This document shows, one piece after another, positions 7,956 to 17,732 of a stretch of DNA of 64,000 nt (position 1 is its first letter; every line of letters starts with the position of its first letter). Source of the stretch: Cylindrospermum sp. NIES-4074 (GTDB lineage Bacteria > Cyanobacteriota > Cyanobacteriia > Cyanobacteriales > Nostocaceae); the NCBI GenBank assembly GCA_003994795.1, contig AP018269.1:5457254-5521253 (forward strand), read 5' to 3'. Position numbers and translations under genes: made by a program. Below the pieces are notes generated by a model, which had not been told where the DNA came from, did no database searches, and was given only the letters and a program-made list of their open reading frames with translations.

Positions 7956-9386
7956 GTGAGTCATGGATTTGATTATGATTTAGTAATTATAGGCGCTGGT
8001 GTAGGTGGACATGGCGCAGCCCTACACGCCGTCAGTTGCGGACTGAAAACAGCGATTATCGAAGCAGCAGACATGGGAGGAACCTGTGTCAACCGAGGCT
8101 GCATTCCTTCTAAGGCGCTGCTGGCGGCATCAGGACGTGTGCGGGAGTTACGCAATGCCCACCACCTCAAGTCGCTGGGAATTCAAGTCGGCAATGTGGA
8201 ATTTGACCGCCAAGCGATCGCCAATCATGCAGGTAATCTGGTCGCCAAAATTCAAGGCGACTTAACCAACAGCCTCAAACGTTTGGGCGTCGATATCATC
8301 CGGGGTTGGGGAAAAGTGGCAGGGGCCCAAAAAGTCACCATCACCACAGACAACGGGGAAAAAACTATCACAGCCAAAGACATCATTCTTTCCCCCGGTT
8401 CAGTACCCTTTGTTCCTCCAGGGATTGAAGTAGACGGCAAAACCGTCTTTACCAGCGACCAAGGAGTGAAGTTAGAATCCCTACCGAACTGGGTAGCAAT
8501 TATTGGCAGTGGTTACATCGGCTTGGAATTTTCTGATATTTACTCAGCTTTGGGTTGTGAAATCACCTTGATTGAAGCCCTAGATCAGCTAATGCCAGGA
8601 TTTGACCGCGACATTGCCAAACTTGCGGAACGGGTGCTGATTACCCCCCGCGATATTGAAACCAAAGTGGGGATCTACGCCAAAAAAATCATTCCCGGTT
8701 CTCCAGTGGTGATTGAGTTGGCAAACTTCCAAACCAAAGAAGATGTCGAAGTTCTAGAAGTGGATGCTTGTTTAGTAGCCACAGGACGCATCCCCGCCAC
8801 CCAAAATCTCGGTTTGGATTCTGTGGGTGTAGAACTTGACCGCCGGAATTTTATCCCCGTTAATGACAACATGGCAGTGTTGTCAGGGGGTGAAGTTGTG
8901 CCTCATCTCTGGGCAATTGGTGATGCTACTGGTAAAATGCCTCTAGCCCACGCCGCCTCTGCCCAAGGTATTGTCGCTGTGGATAATATCATCGGCCGAG
9001 AAAGGCAAGTAGACTATCGCAGCATTCCCGCAGCGGCGTTTACACACCCAGAAGTTAGTTATGTGGGGTTAACAGAAACAGCAGCCAAGGAATTAGGTTT
9101 AACTGAAGGATTTGAAATTGCCACCACTAAGAGTTACTTCAAAGGTAATTCCAAAGCCCTCGCAGAAAATGAAAGCGACGGTATAGCCAAGGTAATTTAC
9201 CGCAAAGACACAGGCGAAGTCTTAGGTGTCCATATTTTTGGACTGCACGCCTCAGATTTAATTCACGAAGCCGCAGCAGCAATTGCTAACCGTCAAGCTG
9301 TTCACCACCTCGCAAATTTGGTTCACGCCCACCCGACACTTTCAGAAGTGCTGGACGAAGCCTATAAACGAGCGATCGCCTCTTAA
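7956..9386 (+). CDS. lpdA: Dihydrolipoyl dehydrogenase
   Basis: The 476-aa flavoprotein is the E3 component that reoxidises lipoamide in the pyruvate dehydrogenase and glycine cleavage complexes. It shows the FAD-binding GAGVGG (13-18) and the redox-active disulfide in [13 protein letters not shown] (C44, C49). It also has a second dinucleotide-binding GSGYIGLE and the C-terminal His-Glu pair in HAHPTLSEV (H459, E464). The start is GTG at 7956, directly before [12 protein letters not shown]; no better ATG exists in frame. It ends in a HIP1 site. trpC follows after a hairpin and heptad repeats. Confidence 0.96.
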   Translation: MSHGFDYDLVIIGAGVGGHGAALHAVSCGLKTAIIEAADMGGTCVNRGCIPSKALLAASGRVRELRNAHHLKSLGIQVGNVEFDRQAIANHAGNLVAKIQGDLTNSLKRLGVDIIRGWGKVAGAQKVTITTDNGEKTITAKDIILSPGSVPFVPPGIEVDGKTVFTSDQGVKLESLPNWVAIIGSGYIGLEFSDIYSALGCEITLIEALDQLMPGFDRDIAKLAERVLITPRDIETKVGIYAKKIIPGSPVVIELANFQTKEDVEVLEVDACLVATGRIPATQNLGLDSVGVELDRRNFIPVNDNMAVLSGGEVVPHLWAIGDATGKMPLAHAASAQGIVAVDNIIGRERQVDYRSIPAAAFTHPEVSYVGLTETAAKELGLTEGFEIATTKSYFKGNSKALAENESDGIAKVIYRKDTGEVLGVHIFGLHASDLIHEAAAAIANRQAVHHLANLVHAHPTLSEVLDEAYKRAIAS

Positions 9387-9395
9387 AAGGTAAAA

Positions 9396-9434
9396 AGGTA
9401 AAAAGGTAAAAAGTAATTTTTTACCTTTTTACCT
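9396..9434 (+). terminator. Possible terminator after lpdA
   Basis: A 16-bp perfect inverted repeat of AGGTAAAAAGGTAAAA (9396-9411) and its complement (9419-9434) follows the lpdA stop. It is AT-rich and built from tandem GGTAAAA units. It could act as a weak terminator or be a simple repeat foldback. Confidence 0.4.
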
Positions 9435-9493
9435 CTCAACACTCAGCAACGCCAGTCGCCTCAAGTCGGGAAACCCGCCCACGGCGCTGGCTC

Positions 9494-9527
9494 CTCAGCA
9501 CTCAGCACTCAGCACTCAGCACTCATC
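9494..9527. repeat. Heptanucleotide tandem repeat (ACTCAGC)
   Basis: Four to five copies of the 7-bp unit ACTCAGC lie directly before the trpC ATG. Such short tandemly repeated sequences are typical of heterocystous cyanobacterial spacers. They leave no normal Shine-Dalgarno sequence for trpC. Confidence 0.85.
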
Positions 9528-10427
9528 ATGCAAATCCGTCGTCGTTCACCTAGCCAAGCTATTGATATATCTGTATTGCGCTATCAGATAGCCATGCCAG
9601 ATGCAGCACCCAGAAATATTTTGGAAGAAATAGTTTGGCAAAAAGAAATAGAAGATGCCCAAATGCGGGAAAAGCTACCTTTGCATGAATTGCAGAAAAA
9701 GCTAGTCTCTGCACCGCCAATCCGTGATTTTGTAGCTACCCTGCGTCAAGGGCCAACCAAACCAGCGCTGATTGCAGAAGTTAAAAAAGCTTCTCCCAGT
9801 AAAGGAATTTTACGGACAGATTTTGATCCAGTGGCGATCGCCCAATCCTATCAACAAGGTGGCGCTAGTTGTCTTTCTGTACTGACAGATGTCAAATTCT
9901 TTCAAGGCAGCTTTGATAACTTAGCCCTAGTTCGCGCCGCTGTAGACTTGCCCCTGCTGTGTAAAGATTTTATTATTTATCCTTACCAGATGTATCTAGC
10001 GCGGATTCATGGTGCAGATGCCGTTTTGCTGATTGCAGCCATCCTCAGCGATCAAGATTTGCAATACTTCATCAAAATTGCTAACAAACTCAAAATGTCA
10101 GCTTTAATTGAAGTTCACAGCTTGGCAGAACTTGACCGAGTACTAGCTTTAGATGGTGTTTCCTTGGTAGGCATTAATAATCGCAACTTAGAAGATTTCT
10201 CGGTTGACATCCAAACTACTTGTCAACTACTCGCGGCCAGAGGGCATCAGCTACAAGAAAGGAACATTCTAGTAGTGAGTGAGTCAGGGCTTCATCACCC
10301 CGATGATCTCAGTTTGGTAGACAAAGCGGGTGCGTCTGCTGTCCTCATTGGTGAATCTTTGGTAAAACAACCAGATCCCAGTGTCGGAATTACTAATCTA
10401 TTTGCCGAATTTTCATCACCAGCTTAA
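9528..10427 (+). CDS. trpC: Indole-3-glycerol phosphate synthase
   Basis: The 299-aa TIM-barrel enzyme closes the ring of carboxyphenylaminodeoxyribulose phosphate in tryptophan synthesis. Diagnostic segments are [13 protein letters not shown], the CKDFI strand with its catalytic Lys, [17 protein letters not shown] and the phosphate-binding VSESGL and AVLIGESL. The N-terminal ~40 residues ([15 protein letters not shown]) are an extension common in cyanobacterial versions. It is a stand-alone trpC, with no other trp gene near, as is usual in cyanobacteria. Confidence 0.95.
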   Translation: MQIRRRSPSQAIDISVLRYQIAMPDAAPRNILEEIVWQKEIEDAQMREKLPLHELQKKLVSAPPIRDFVATLRQGPTKPALIAEVKKASPSKGILRTDFDPVAIAQSYQQGGASCLSVLTDVKFFQGSFDNLALVRAAVDLPLLCKDFIIYPYQMYLARIHGADAVLLIAAILSDQDLQYFIKIANKLKMSALIEVHSLAELDRVLALDGVSLVGINNRNLEDFSVDIQTTCQLLAARGHQLQERNILVVSESGLHHPDDLSLVDKAGASAVLIGESLVKQPDPSVGITNLFAEFSSPA

Positions 10428-10532
10428 TCGGATCTGTAAGCAATTAGTTGTTTCCTGTGTAACAATTCATTTGACAGCAGACAAAAGCTGAATAAAACAA
10501 AATCCCTTTCTTAGAAATCTCAAATTAACTTC

Positions 10533-10784
10533 ATGGAGCAAATTCCTCTGCCTTCACCTATCCATTACGAACTTATACTTCAACTTTTAGAAAGACAAAC
10601 TATGTTAGCCGTAAGTCAAAACCCAGATTTAAGGCAGCAGGTAAATCAGCTAATTATTACGATGCGAAAGGCTGCGGTGCAACAAAAGCGACTAGAAGAA
10701 ATTTGCCAAGGTTCCTCTGTGACAGTTGACCACCGTTGGTCAATCAACCATCACAATGCAGAAAAAATCGTTACTCCCGATTGA
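10533..10784 (+). CDS. Small conserved cyanobacterial protein (DUF5340-like)
   Basis: The 83-aa product begins MEQIPLPSPIHYELILQLLE and continues as a helical, Gln/Leu-rich protein. This resembles a cyanobacterial family of unknown function that I recall as DUF5340. No membrane segment or catalytic motif is seen. It follows trpC on the same strand after 105 bases and could be read with it or from its own promoter. Confidence 0.65.
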   Translation: MEQIPLPSPIHYELILQLLERQTMLAVSQNPDLRQQVNQLIITMRKAAVQQKRLEEICQGSSVTVDHRWSINHHNAEKIVTPD

Positions 10785-11090
10785 TTTTGTATTTTATTTT
10801 CAGGGTGTAAAATAGTTTTCCATAAATCTATAAAAATCAGGTGCAGGCTTGCTTACTGGCTTTAAGGTAAAATTAGTTGAGATAAATCAGCCGACAAATC
10901 GGATGGTTAATTCTTGAGCTAAAATTTATCACCAAAAGCTTTTGGCTAATTTACTAGGCAAAGTCTTAAGCTAAAACACATCTAATTTGCATACTCAAAT
11001 TAACTAAAACTATTGTGGGGTGGGCATACTTCTCTACGAGACGCTGTTCGCGTTCGACAAGCTCAGTACAAGTCTTGCCCGCCCGATTAA

Positions 11091-11267
11091 TGCAAATTAA
11101 ATGGCGAACAGCTTATCAAAGTAATTCGCGCTTTGATTGAGGAAATAGAAATCTCCGCCATTTCTCCCTTTAATGGTGAAAACATCACGAACGTTAAAGT
11201 CCAGATAAATCTGGATTTTAATGATCGGTTCTGGTCTAAAGCAGTGTGGTATGAGATTCCTATTTAA
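11091..11267 (+). pseudogene. Fragment of an unidentified gene
   Basis: A 58-codon frame directly after a stop has no usable start but reads as normal protein: IRALIEEIEISAISPF near its middle and FWSKAVWYEIPI at the end. The composition suggests the 3' end of a lost gene. I do not recognise the family. It may be a short gene with a rare start, but a remnant is more likely. Confidence 0.35.
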
Positions 11268-11394
11268 TTTCGGAAAGAGTTTTAAGATAAAAGCCTTGTT
11301 GGAAGAGGCTCTGAGTCTCAATGCGTTTTCTCTCCTTCAAACCAGATTTCTATAGCTGTGCTGTCTGCTCCTCAAGGGTTTTCGAGATTTTTAT

Positions 11395-11508
11395 AGGACT
11401 TACGCAAAAACTCTCCCTTTCCTCTTATTCCTCTGTGTTCTCTGTGTCCTCTGCGGTATGCCGACCGCACCTACGCGAACGTGTTTTCATGATGAAAGCG
11501 TAAGTCCT
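11395..11508. mobile_element. MITE-like element, ACTTACGC family, copy 1
   Basis: This 114-bp stretch is bounded by perfect 11-bp inverted repeats AGGACTTACGC and GCGTAAGTCCT. Its interior is non-coding and includes the common filler CTGTGTCCTCTGCGGT. A second element with the same ends but a different interior is at 32133-32257. Confidence 0.65.
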
Positions 11509-11835
11509 GTTTTATTATAAAATTTGCTAATTAATTGTACCTGTACCCCAATTTGTGAGATTCTAGATAAGCACTTTTAGAGAACTTTAAACAAACTGGT
11601 TAATAAATTTTGATGTCTGCTACCTACTAGCCCAGGATAAACCGTTATCTAAGCGTCTGGTAAGATTACCAGAAACAGGATGCTTAATAAAGTTGAGCCA
11701 AAACAATAGCTTTTATGGCTGTGGCAAATACATCAAAAGATTGGTGATAAACTAAACTACATTTTACGTAGATGAATCACCAGAATTAACCATCCCCCCA
11801 GAATTTTGACTTTTATTTAAATTTAGGACGCAAAC

Positions 11836-12990
11836 ATGGACAATAAGCTGATGCTGATGATTCCTGGCCCCACCCCGGTGCCAGAAGCTGCCTTACTGGC
11901 ATTAGCCAAGCACCCAATTGGACACCGCACCAGTGAATTTAGCAACATCATGGCGGAGGTGACAGAAAACCTCAAATGGCTGCACCAAACTCAACATGAT
12001 GTACAGATGCTCAATGTCAGCGGTACGGGTGCTGTGGAAGCTGGGATTATTAACTTTCTGTCTCCAGGCGATCGCATTTTAGTTGGTTCTAATGGTAAAT
12101 TTGGCGAACGCTGGGTAGAAGTTGGTGAAGCCTTTGGTTTAAATGTCGAAGCAATTACTGCTGAATGGGGACAACCCTTAGACCCAGCTTTATTTGCTGA
12201 AAAACTCGCAGCTGATACAGAAAAGCAAATCAAAGCCGTCATTATCACCCACAGCGAAACCTCAACGGGTGTAATCAACAACTTAGAAGCCATCAACCGC
12301 CACGTTAAAGAACATGGTGAAGCTTTGATTATAGTTGATGCTGTGACTAGCTTAGGTGCTTTTAATGTCCCTGTGGATGCTTGGGGTTTAGATGTGGTCG
12401 CTTCCGGTTCCCAAAAAGGCTACATGATACCCCCCGGATTAGGATTTGTCTCTGTCAGCCCCAAAGCGTGGGAAGCTTATAAAACTGCGAAATTACCAAA
12501 ATATTATCTAGATTTGGGTAAGTATCGCAAAGCCACCCCTAAAAATACCACCCCCTTTACTCCGCCAGTTAACTTAATTGTGGCATTGCACACCACATTA
12601 AGAATGATGAAAGCGGAAGGATTGGAATCAATCTTTACTCGACACGAACGGCTGAAAAATGCCACCCGCGCTGCTATCAAAGGATTAAATTTACCGTTGT
12701 TTGCCGCAGATAGTGACGCTAGTCCAGCGATTACGGCTGTAGCACCCCAAGGAATTGAAGCGGATAAGATTCGGTCGTTGATGAAAAAGCGCTTTGATAT
12801 TGCCCTTGCTGGTGGTCAAGACCATTTGTCAAACAAGATTTTCCGCATTGGTCACTTGGGTTTTGTGAGCGATCGCGATATCCTTAGCTGCATAGCTTCC
12901 CTAGAAGTAGTCCTTTTAGAACTTGGCTATGAAAACTTTACCCCAGGTGCTGGTATAGCCGCAGCAGCTAAAGTATTTACTCAGTCTTAA
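11836..12990 (+). CDS. Class V aminotransferase (alanine/serine-glyoxylate type; soluble hydrogenase 42-kDa subunit family)
   Basis: The 384-aa PLP enzyme has the N-terminal MIPGPTPVPE substrate segment, GTGAVEAG (63-70) and VDAVTSLG (D168 pairing with the pyridine nitrogen). The Schiff-base Lys is K194 in ASGSQKGYM. The family transfers amino groups between alanine or serine and glyoxylate. Cyanobacterial members are often labelled soluble hydrogenase small subunit, a historic name without hydrogenase chemistry. A photorespiratory role is plausible. AGGA lies 7 bases before the ATG, and a strong terminator follows. Confidence 0.88.
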   Translation: MDNKLMLMIPGPTPVPEAALLALAKHPIGHRTSEFSNIMAEVTENLKWLHQTQHDVQMLNVSGTGAVEAGIINFLSPGDRILVGSNGKFGERWVEVGEAFGLNVEAITAEWGQPLDPALFAEKLAADTEKQIKAVIITHSETSTGVINNLEAINRHVKEHGEALIIVDAVTSLGAFNVPVDAWGLDVVASGSQKGYMIPPGLGFVSVSPKAWEAYKTAKLPKYYLDLGKYRKATPKNTTPFTPPVNLIVALHTTLRMMKAEGLESIFTRHERLKNATRAAIKGLNLPLFAADSDASPAITAVAPQGIEADKIRSLMKKRFDIALAGGQDHLSNKIFRIGHLGFVSDRDILSCIASLEVVLLELGYENFTPGAGIAAAAKVFTQS

Positions 12991-13062
12991 ATGCTGATAT
13001 CAAGTTAAGTTCAATTATTGTTAGAGAGGCATCTTGCCTGTCATTCGTTAGTAGCTAAATTC

Positions 13063-13100
13063 AAAGAGCGAGTTGATAACACAACTCGCTCTTTTGTTTT
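13063..13100 (+). terminator. Rho-independent terminator after the aminotransferase gene
   Basis: A perfect 13-bp inverted repeat (AAAGAGCGAGTTG at 13063-13075, CAACTCGCTCTTT at 13082-13094) has a 6-base loop and is followed by TGTTTTG. Confidence 0.85.
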
Positions 13101-13294
13101 GGATATAAATGAGTAGAAATCGCCAGAGTCAATTTTCCTATCTATCAACCTTTGTACAAGGCAGAGTCGATGTGACATACCTCAATTCTCCTGAATGAGC
13201 CACTCACAAGCTATTCCACATTTAATTGGCCTAGATTTAGTAGCCAAAATGCTTGCTAATACTGGGTTTTTCATTTTGAATTTTGAATTGCTGA

Positions 13295-13486
13295 CTATGC
13301 TGTTTCCAACCAATCATAAATTTGTTCTAACTGGTCTAGAGTGATCAATCCATACTGCCAAAGGATGATAGCTAAAGAACCAGGCTCTTGCTCACGGTGA
13401 CGTAGCGCTACTGCTAAGGATGCCGCAGAAATTGCCAAATCTTCTTGCAAAAAATGAATCAGCCGCGAATATCTTGATTGTGTCAT
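13295..13486 (-). CDS. DUF2949 family protein
   Basis: The product, 63 aa from the ATG at 13484-13486, has the family pattern SRYSRLIHFLQEDLAI, LRHREQEPG and LWQYGLITLDQLEQIYDWLE. This is a cyanobacterial family of unknown function. The frame extends 12 codons upstream to another ATG (13522). The inner ATG is preferred because GGTGAG lies just before it and because the homology starts there. It stands alone between spacers. Confidence 0.85.
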   Translation of the reverse strand: MTQSRYSRLIHFLQEDLAISAASLAVALRHREQEPGSLAIILWQYGLITLDQLEQIYDWLETA

Positions 13487-13988
13487 TTGTGTCTCACCTA
13501 CTTGTGTAGAGTGTATTATCATATATCGGTTCCCTATTACTCAGTAGTATGTAGCCAGTAATTCAAGTGTCACTATACTTTTAACGAAGGAATGTTCCAG
13601 CCCTCTTCTTGGTTCTGCTTGTAAAAGCGCCTATTCATATAGGTTCTGAGAAATAGAAGCTTGAGTCTCGCTGAAATGCTCCTGTTTTGGGCAACACTTG
13701 ATCGCTGTCAAATTAGCTTCACCTGTGTTTACTGCCAATGCTTTTTTTAATTACACATTGAGTAACAAAGATTCCATAGCTTATACTCCCCTATTGACCA
13801 CTATTTACACGTACGTCAAAGGAAGGATTTTTGCGATCAAATTTGAAAACAGCGATTCTACCCTGGAAAGAATAGAGCTTGACAGTGGTCTTACAAGTAA
13901 TTGTTTTACCACAATACTTGATATTTTTTTTACAAAGAAATCTTTATAAAAATTTTGTCAACTCTTCACAGAAAGAGCATTCAAGTCT
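13487..13988. other. Intergenic region
   Basis: This is a ~500-bp spacer. An 83-codon plus-strand frame at 13698-13949 lacks a ribosome-binding site and any recognisable feature and is not called. No repeat or RNA structure was recognised. Confidence 0.4.
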
Positions 13989-14519
13989 TTAGCTCCGCGA
14001 AGCGCCGGAGTCTAACTTCTCAATTTTGACACCACTGCCTACCTTCAAACCTAATTCGGCAGATCGCCCAGCCCGTAATTCAATCACTGCGTCTATTGGT
14101 ACATTTGGGCCGTAATTAGCACAAGGTTCACTAGCGCAGGGTGGTGCAGCAGCCTGAATATACTGCACTACCCCATTTTGTAAAAAGACCATATCCAGGG
14201 GCACAGGTACATTTTTCATCCAGAATTTGACTGGTTGTGCAGTGGGAAAAACAAATAGCATTCCTCTGTTATCTGGCAAAGCTGGTCGATACATCAACCC
14301 CATTTGTTGCTGTTGTTGGGTTTGTGCTACTTCTAACTGAATTTTTGTGCCATTAGGAATACTGGCTGTAGCAGAAATTGGCAGTTCTTGACCGGTTGGT
14401 GTTGGTGCTTGCACTTGTGGTATTGGTGTGGTGATAGGAGGTTTAGCTGTGCTGGGTGGAGAACAACCCATCAACAACACACTCAGCAATATTGAGAATA
14501 AACTTAAGCAACGCAGCAT
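13989..14519 (-). CDS. DUF192 lipoprotein
   Basis: The 176-aa product has a lipoprotein signal ending LLMGC (C19) and a Pro/Thr-rich linker to about residue 45. A DUF192 domain follows, with the typical QQMGLMYRPALPDNRGMLFVF, VKFWMKNVPVPLDMVFL and the late AVIELRAG. The family is widespread, secreted or lipid-anchored, and of unknown biochemical role. Its last codons fall in a small GC palindrome (CTCCGCGAAGCGCCGGAG), which suggests that a repeat insertion reshaped the C-terminus (SGASRS). Confidence 0.9.
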   Translation of the reverse strand: MLRCLSLFSILLSVLLMGCSPPSTAKPPITTPIPQVQAPTPTGQELPISATASIPNGTKIQLEVAQTQQQQQMGLMYRPALPDNRGMLFVFPTAQPVKFWMKNVPVPLDMVFLQNGVVQYIQAAAPPCASEPCANYGPNVPIDAVIELRAGRSAELGLKVGSGVKIEKLDSGASRS

Positions 14520-14616
14520 ATACTTGTAAATTTTGGAATTTAGACTTAGATTTTACAGAAATAAGAGCAGAAAACCCACAAATTTTCCTTGTTTTTCTCA
14601 TCAAATAGGTAATTAT

Positions 14617-14996
14617 CTGAGATTACTTACACTTTCCTCATAAACAATCCCACCTCTAGCAGGGGTGTGGGGAGAGAGGGGAGATGGGGGAGATGGGGGA
14701 GCCGGGGAAGCAGAGGAGTAATATCTAGTATTTCTCACTCAGCACTCAGCACTCAGCACTCAGCACTTTGCTATATCTGAGATTACTTACACTTTCCTCA
14801 TAAACAATCCCACCTCTAGCAGGGGTGTGGGGAGAGGGGGGAGATGGGGGAGATGGGGGAGCCGGGGAAGCAGAGGAGTAATATCTAGTATTTCTCACTC
14901 AGCACTCAGCACTCAGCACTCAGCACTCAGCACTTTGCTATATCTGAGGTTACTTATACTTTCCTCATAAACAATCCCACCTCTAGCAGGGGTGGG
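14617..14996. repeat. Tandem duplication of a 160/167-bp repeat with heptad core
   Basis: A unit starting CTGAGATTACTTA is present at 14617, again at 14777, and partly at 14944. Each full unit contains a G-rich purine tract (GGGGAGATGGGGGAGAT) and an ACTCAGC heptad run. The first unit has 4 heptads and the second 5, which accounts exactly for the 7-bp length difference. It lies between the DUF192 and response regulator genes. Inverted relatives lie at 17562-17725. Confidence 0.9.
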
Positions 14997-15028
14997 AGTA
15001 GCAAATCTTCTAACATTAACCGTAACTT

Positions 15029-15715
15029 TTAGGATTCTCTTAACACGTAACCGACACCCCGCACCGTTTGAATAAGACGCTTTTGACCTTCATCTTCAAT
15101 TTTCAGGCGCAAATAGCGAATATACACTTCTATCACATTTGATTCACCCATAAAATCGTAACCCCAAACGTTTTCGAGAATCTGTTCACGGGTTAATACC
15201 TCACGGGGATGTTCCATTAAGAACTTTAAGAGTTCAAATTCCTTCATTGTCAAGTCGATCGCCCGTCCGTTGTGGATGGCGCGACGGGTGGCGATATCTA
15301 ATATTAGATCCCCAAAGCGTAGTTGCTCCGTGGTGTCGATATCAGGTTTTAGGTAAAGGCGAATCAACTTCAAAAAGTCTTCTGAGCGATAAGGCTTGAG
15401 GATGTAATCATCTGCTCCTGCTTCTAGACAAGCTACACGATCATCGACTGTATCCCGTGCCATCAACACCAGCATAGGCGATCGCATTCCCGTGCTGCGG
15501 AGGTTTTTGCACAACGATAGCCCTGATTCTCCTGACAGCATTCGGTCTACAACAATTAAAGCAGGTTGGCGATCGTGGCAAGATTGCAAACCACTTGTAG
15601 CATCATGAGCCAAAATCGCGTCATAGCCTGCTTCTTGCAAATCAAAAGAAAGTTGATTTGCTAAGTTCTCATCGGTTTCAATCACCAACACACAGGGACT
15701 GTGAGCAACTGTCAT
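15029..15715 (-). CDS. OmpR-family response regulator (NblR-like)
   Basis: The 228-aa product has a receiver domain (phospho-acceptor D57 in LIVVDRML, K107 in ILKPY) and a winged-helix output domain (residues ~130-228) with LTMKEFELLKFLMEH and IRYLRLKIEDEGQKRLI. The receiver N-terminus and overall pattern resemble NblR, which controls phycobilisome degradation under nutrient or light stress. I recognise this as likely but not certain, so no symbol is given. No histidine kinase is adjacent. Confidence 0.85.
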   Translation of the reverse strand: MTVAHSPCVLVIETDENLANQLSFDLQEAGYDAILAHDATSGLQSCHDRQPALIVVDRMLSGESGLSLCKNLRSTGMRSPMLVLMARDTVDDRVACLEAGADDYILKPYRSEDFLKLIRLYLKPDIDTTEQLRFGDLILDIATRRAIHNGRAIDLTMKEFELLKFLMEHPREVLTREQILENVWGYDFMGESNVIEVYIRYLRLKIEDEGQKRLIQTVRGVGYVLRES

Positions 15716-15952
15716 ATTAATTTAGGATATGGGATTTGGAATTTTAGCTGGTACGGTCTTTCACAGAAAAAGTCTGTACATGATTTATAGATGCAATTTT
15801 AGAGTTTTTGTGATCGAGCAATCCTGGTTGAACGTCCTGCCAAGCCTGTTTTAACACGTTCAAGCATCAACCATCAAAATTCCCAAGATGCAATTTTAAT
15901 CTATACATTCCAAATACCATCCTTCAGTCAGTAATTCTGGAAGGAACCCATT

Positions 15953-16216
15953 GAAGAAGGCAGAAGGCAGAGGGCAGAAGGTTTTGCTCAGAAGGGGATT
16001 CAGACCCCTCCTGAACAAGAGCCACCCTACGGGTGACGCTCGAAGACTCGCTACCGCTTCGCTAACGTCAGTCGCCTACAGAAGGAAACCTTCTTGCAGC
16101 GCTGGCTCACCAAATTTTCAATTTGGTGGGGGTCTTAAACCCTTACTCCCTCCGGTTGTGGCAAAGGGCAGGCTTCAGTTTTCCCTTCTGCCTTCTGCCT
16201 CCTGCCCTCTGCCTTT
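15953..16216. repeat. Long foldback of GGCAGAAG-type repeats
   Basis: A purine-rich arm (15953-15981, units of GAAGGCAGA) and its complement (16183-16216, units of TGCCTTCTGCC) enclose about 200 bp that include further small palindromes. A 92-codon frame at 15951-16229 spans the structure but is a by-product of it. Confidence 0.75.
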
Positions 16217-16547
16217 CCTGGTAAATTAAGAACAGAGAGGGGTGGTTATAAGAGAGACAATGTTTACCCTGTGAGATTAAGAAATATTCACCAAGTATAT
16301 ATTTATTAGTTCGCTATAAATTATACAATTAAATTAACTATACGTGTTTACTTGCCATAGCAAAAGCACCAGTAATAAAGGCAATATTTCTGGTTAAATA
16401 CTGATTATTAAACTGACAACATTTGGCAAGTTACAAGCACGTCAAAACTCTTGCTATCTTTTGGCTGACAGCCCCTAACCATGATGGCCGCAACCCAGAT
16501 GTAGTAGTTGGCGTAATTAGAACCAGCTTCACATTTTAAAACATCGT
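16217..16547. other. AT-rich spacer downstream of nadK
   Basis: This is a ~330-bp AT-rich stretch. A 62-codon minus-strand frame (16408-16596) overlaps the nadK 3' end in another frame and shows no family features, so it is not called. Confidence 0.4.
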
Positions 16548-17471
16548 CTAGGGTAATTCTACTGAAGCAGGTTTGGCTATATGTGGCAGACCCCAACCTA
16601 ATTTTTCTCGCAAAATGCGGAAAAACTCAGGTGATTGCAAACGAATAAATCTAGCACTATAGGGCGATCGCTCCATGTATACCCGATCCTCTGGTAGGAT
16701 ATAGCACCCTCCATTTCCATCCACCACCATCACCAGCCTGGGGATATTGACTGGATAAATGTTTACAGGTTCACTATCGGGAAACACCAAAGCCCTGGAA
16801 GCTAGGGAATGGGGGCAAATCGGCACTAGTTGCAACACAGGTACACCTGGCGTTACAACTGGGCCGCCTGCACTTAATGAATAAGCTGTTGAACCAGTTG
16901 GTGTAGAAATAATTACACCATCTGCCGCAATATCTACTGCTGCGTGACGCCCAATAGCAATTTCAAAATGGCACATCGAGGTCAATGGTTCCCGATGCAA
17001 CACCATTTCATTTAAGCAGAGGGCTTCCCATAACACCGAATCTCCCCGGAGGACTTTGACGGTGAGCATTACACGTTCTTCAATTTCATACTCACCTGCG
17101 ATCGCCTGTTCTAGTGCTTGAGGCAATTGATTCAGGTAAGCTTCCGTCAAAAATCCCATGTGGCCAGTGTTCACTGTCAGCAGTGGGATACCAGCGGGGG
17201 CAACTTGACGGGAAGCTGCTAAAACAGTACCGTCTCCCCCTAATACCACGGCAAACTCCATCTCTGAGTCAAAACCAGGGGGTGTCAGACCTTCAATGGG
17301 AGTATGGCATACAGGACTGTCTGGACTAGCGTAGCCCAGTATCCCACCAATACTCGAAGTGATACATACATTCCAACCGATAGCGGTTAGCTTGTCTTTT
17401 AACTCAATAGCGACACGACTCGCTATGGGTTTAACGTCGTTGTAGATAATGCCTACTTTCGGCACACTCAA
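16548..17471 (-). CDS. nadK: NAD(+) kinase
   Basis: The 307-aa enzyme phosphorylates NAD to NADP. It has the diagnostic GGDGT (78-82), the LNEMVLHRE segment and the Gly/Thr-rich loop [23 protein letters not shown]-terminal tail follows the usual VDG motif. Length and motif order are normal for the family. Cyanobacteria usually carry two paralogues and this is one of them. It is transcribed away from the repeat-rich spacer and has its own upstream region of about 260 bp before ycf39. Confidence 0.95.
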   Translation of the reverse strand: MSVPKVGIIYNDVKPIASRVAIELKDKLTAIGWNVCITSSIGGILGYASPDSPVCHTPIEGLTPPGFDSEMEFAVVLGGDGTVLAASRQVAPAGIPLLTVNTGHMGFLTEAYLNQLPQALEQAIAGEYEIEERVMLTVKVLRGDSVLWEALCLNEMVLHREPLTSMCHFEIAIGRHAAVDIAADGVIISTPTGSTAYSLSAGGPVVTPGVPVLQLVPICPHSLASRALVFPDSEPVNIYPVNIPRLVMVVDGNGGCYILPEDRVYMERSPYSARFIRLQSPEFFRILREKLGWGLPHIAKPASVELP

Positions 17472-17561
17472 ATATCCAGGTTTAGGCGATGCTATTTCTT
17501 TTGTAATCCTTACACATTTTTGACAATAGTAGTCATCAGTCTAGGATTTATTAACTTAGGG

Positions 17562-17725
17562 TGTGGGGAGTGCTGAGTAGGGAGTGCTGAGTGCTGAGTG
17601 GGGAGTGTGGGGAGTGGTGAGTGAGAAATATTAAGTATTACTCCTCTGCTTCCCCATCTCCCCCATCTCCCCCCTCTTCCCCCTCTTCCCCCACTCCCCC
17701 ATCTCCCCCCACTCCCCACACCCCT
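17562..17725. repeat. Inverted relative of the 14.6-kb repeat
   Basis: The stretch carries CTGAGTGCTGAG-type heptads, then GAGAAATATTAAGTATTACTC and a C-rich CCCCATCTCCCC tract. These are the elements of the 14617-14996 unit in reverse order and orientation. A 69-codon frame across it is low-complexity and not called. Confidence 0.75.
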
Positions 17726-17732
17726 GCCTTCT

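Larger units (their letters stand above)
10785..11835. other. Long spacer with decayed sequence and a MITE
   Basis: The spacer is about 1 kb. It holds a ~177-bp stop-free stretch that reads like a gene fragment (11091-11267), an inverted repeat around 11014-11085 (GGGTGGGCA and TGCCCGCCC), a MITE-like element (11395-11508) and the promoter region of the aminotransferase gene. The 11321-11503 frame is formed largely by the MITE and is not called. Confidence 0.6.

Noticed and set aside
9396-9527. Possible CRISPR array from the repeated units near trpC, 14.7 kb and 34.8 kb
   Set aside because: The repeats are contiguous 7-mers without spacers, typical STRR sequences and not CRISPR.
11321-11503. 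60-codon frame
   Set aside because: Most of it is the MITE at 11395-11508 and common spacer filler.
13698-13949. 83-codon plus-strand frame
   Set aside because: It has no start signal, is AT-rich and has no recognisable motif.
15951-16229. 92-codon frame
   Set aside because: It is produced by the purine/pyrimidine foldback repeats.
16408-16596. 62-codon minus-strand frame after nadK
   Set aside because: It overlaps the nadK 3' end in another frame and shows no family pattern. Its later part looks protein-like but is too weak to call.
17510-17719. 69-codon Gly/Arg/Trp-rich frame
   Set aside because: It is low-complexity translation of heptad and C-rich repeats.
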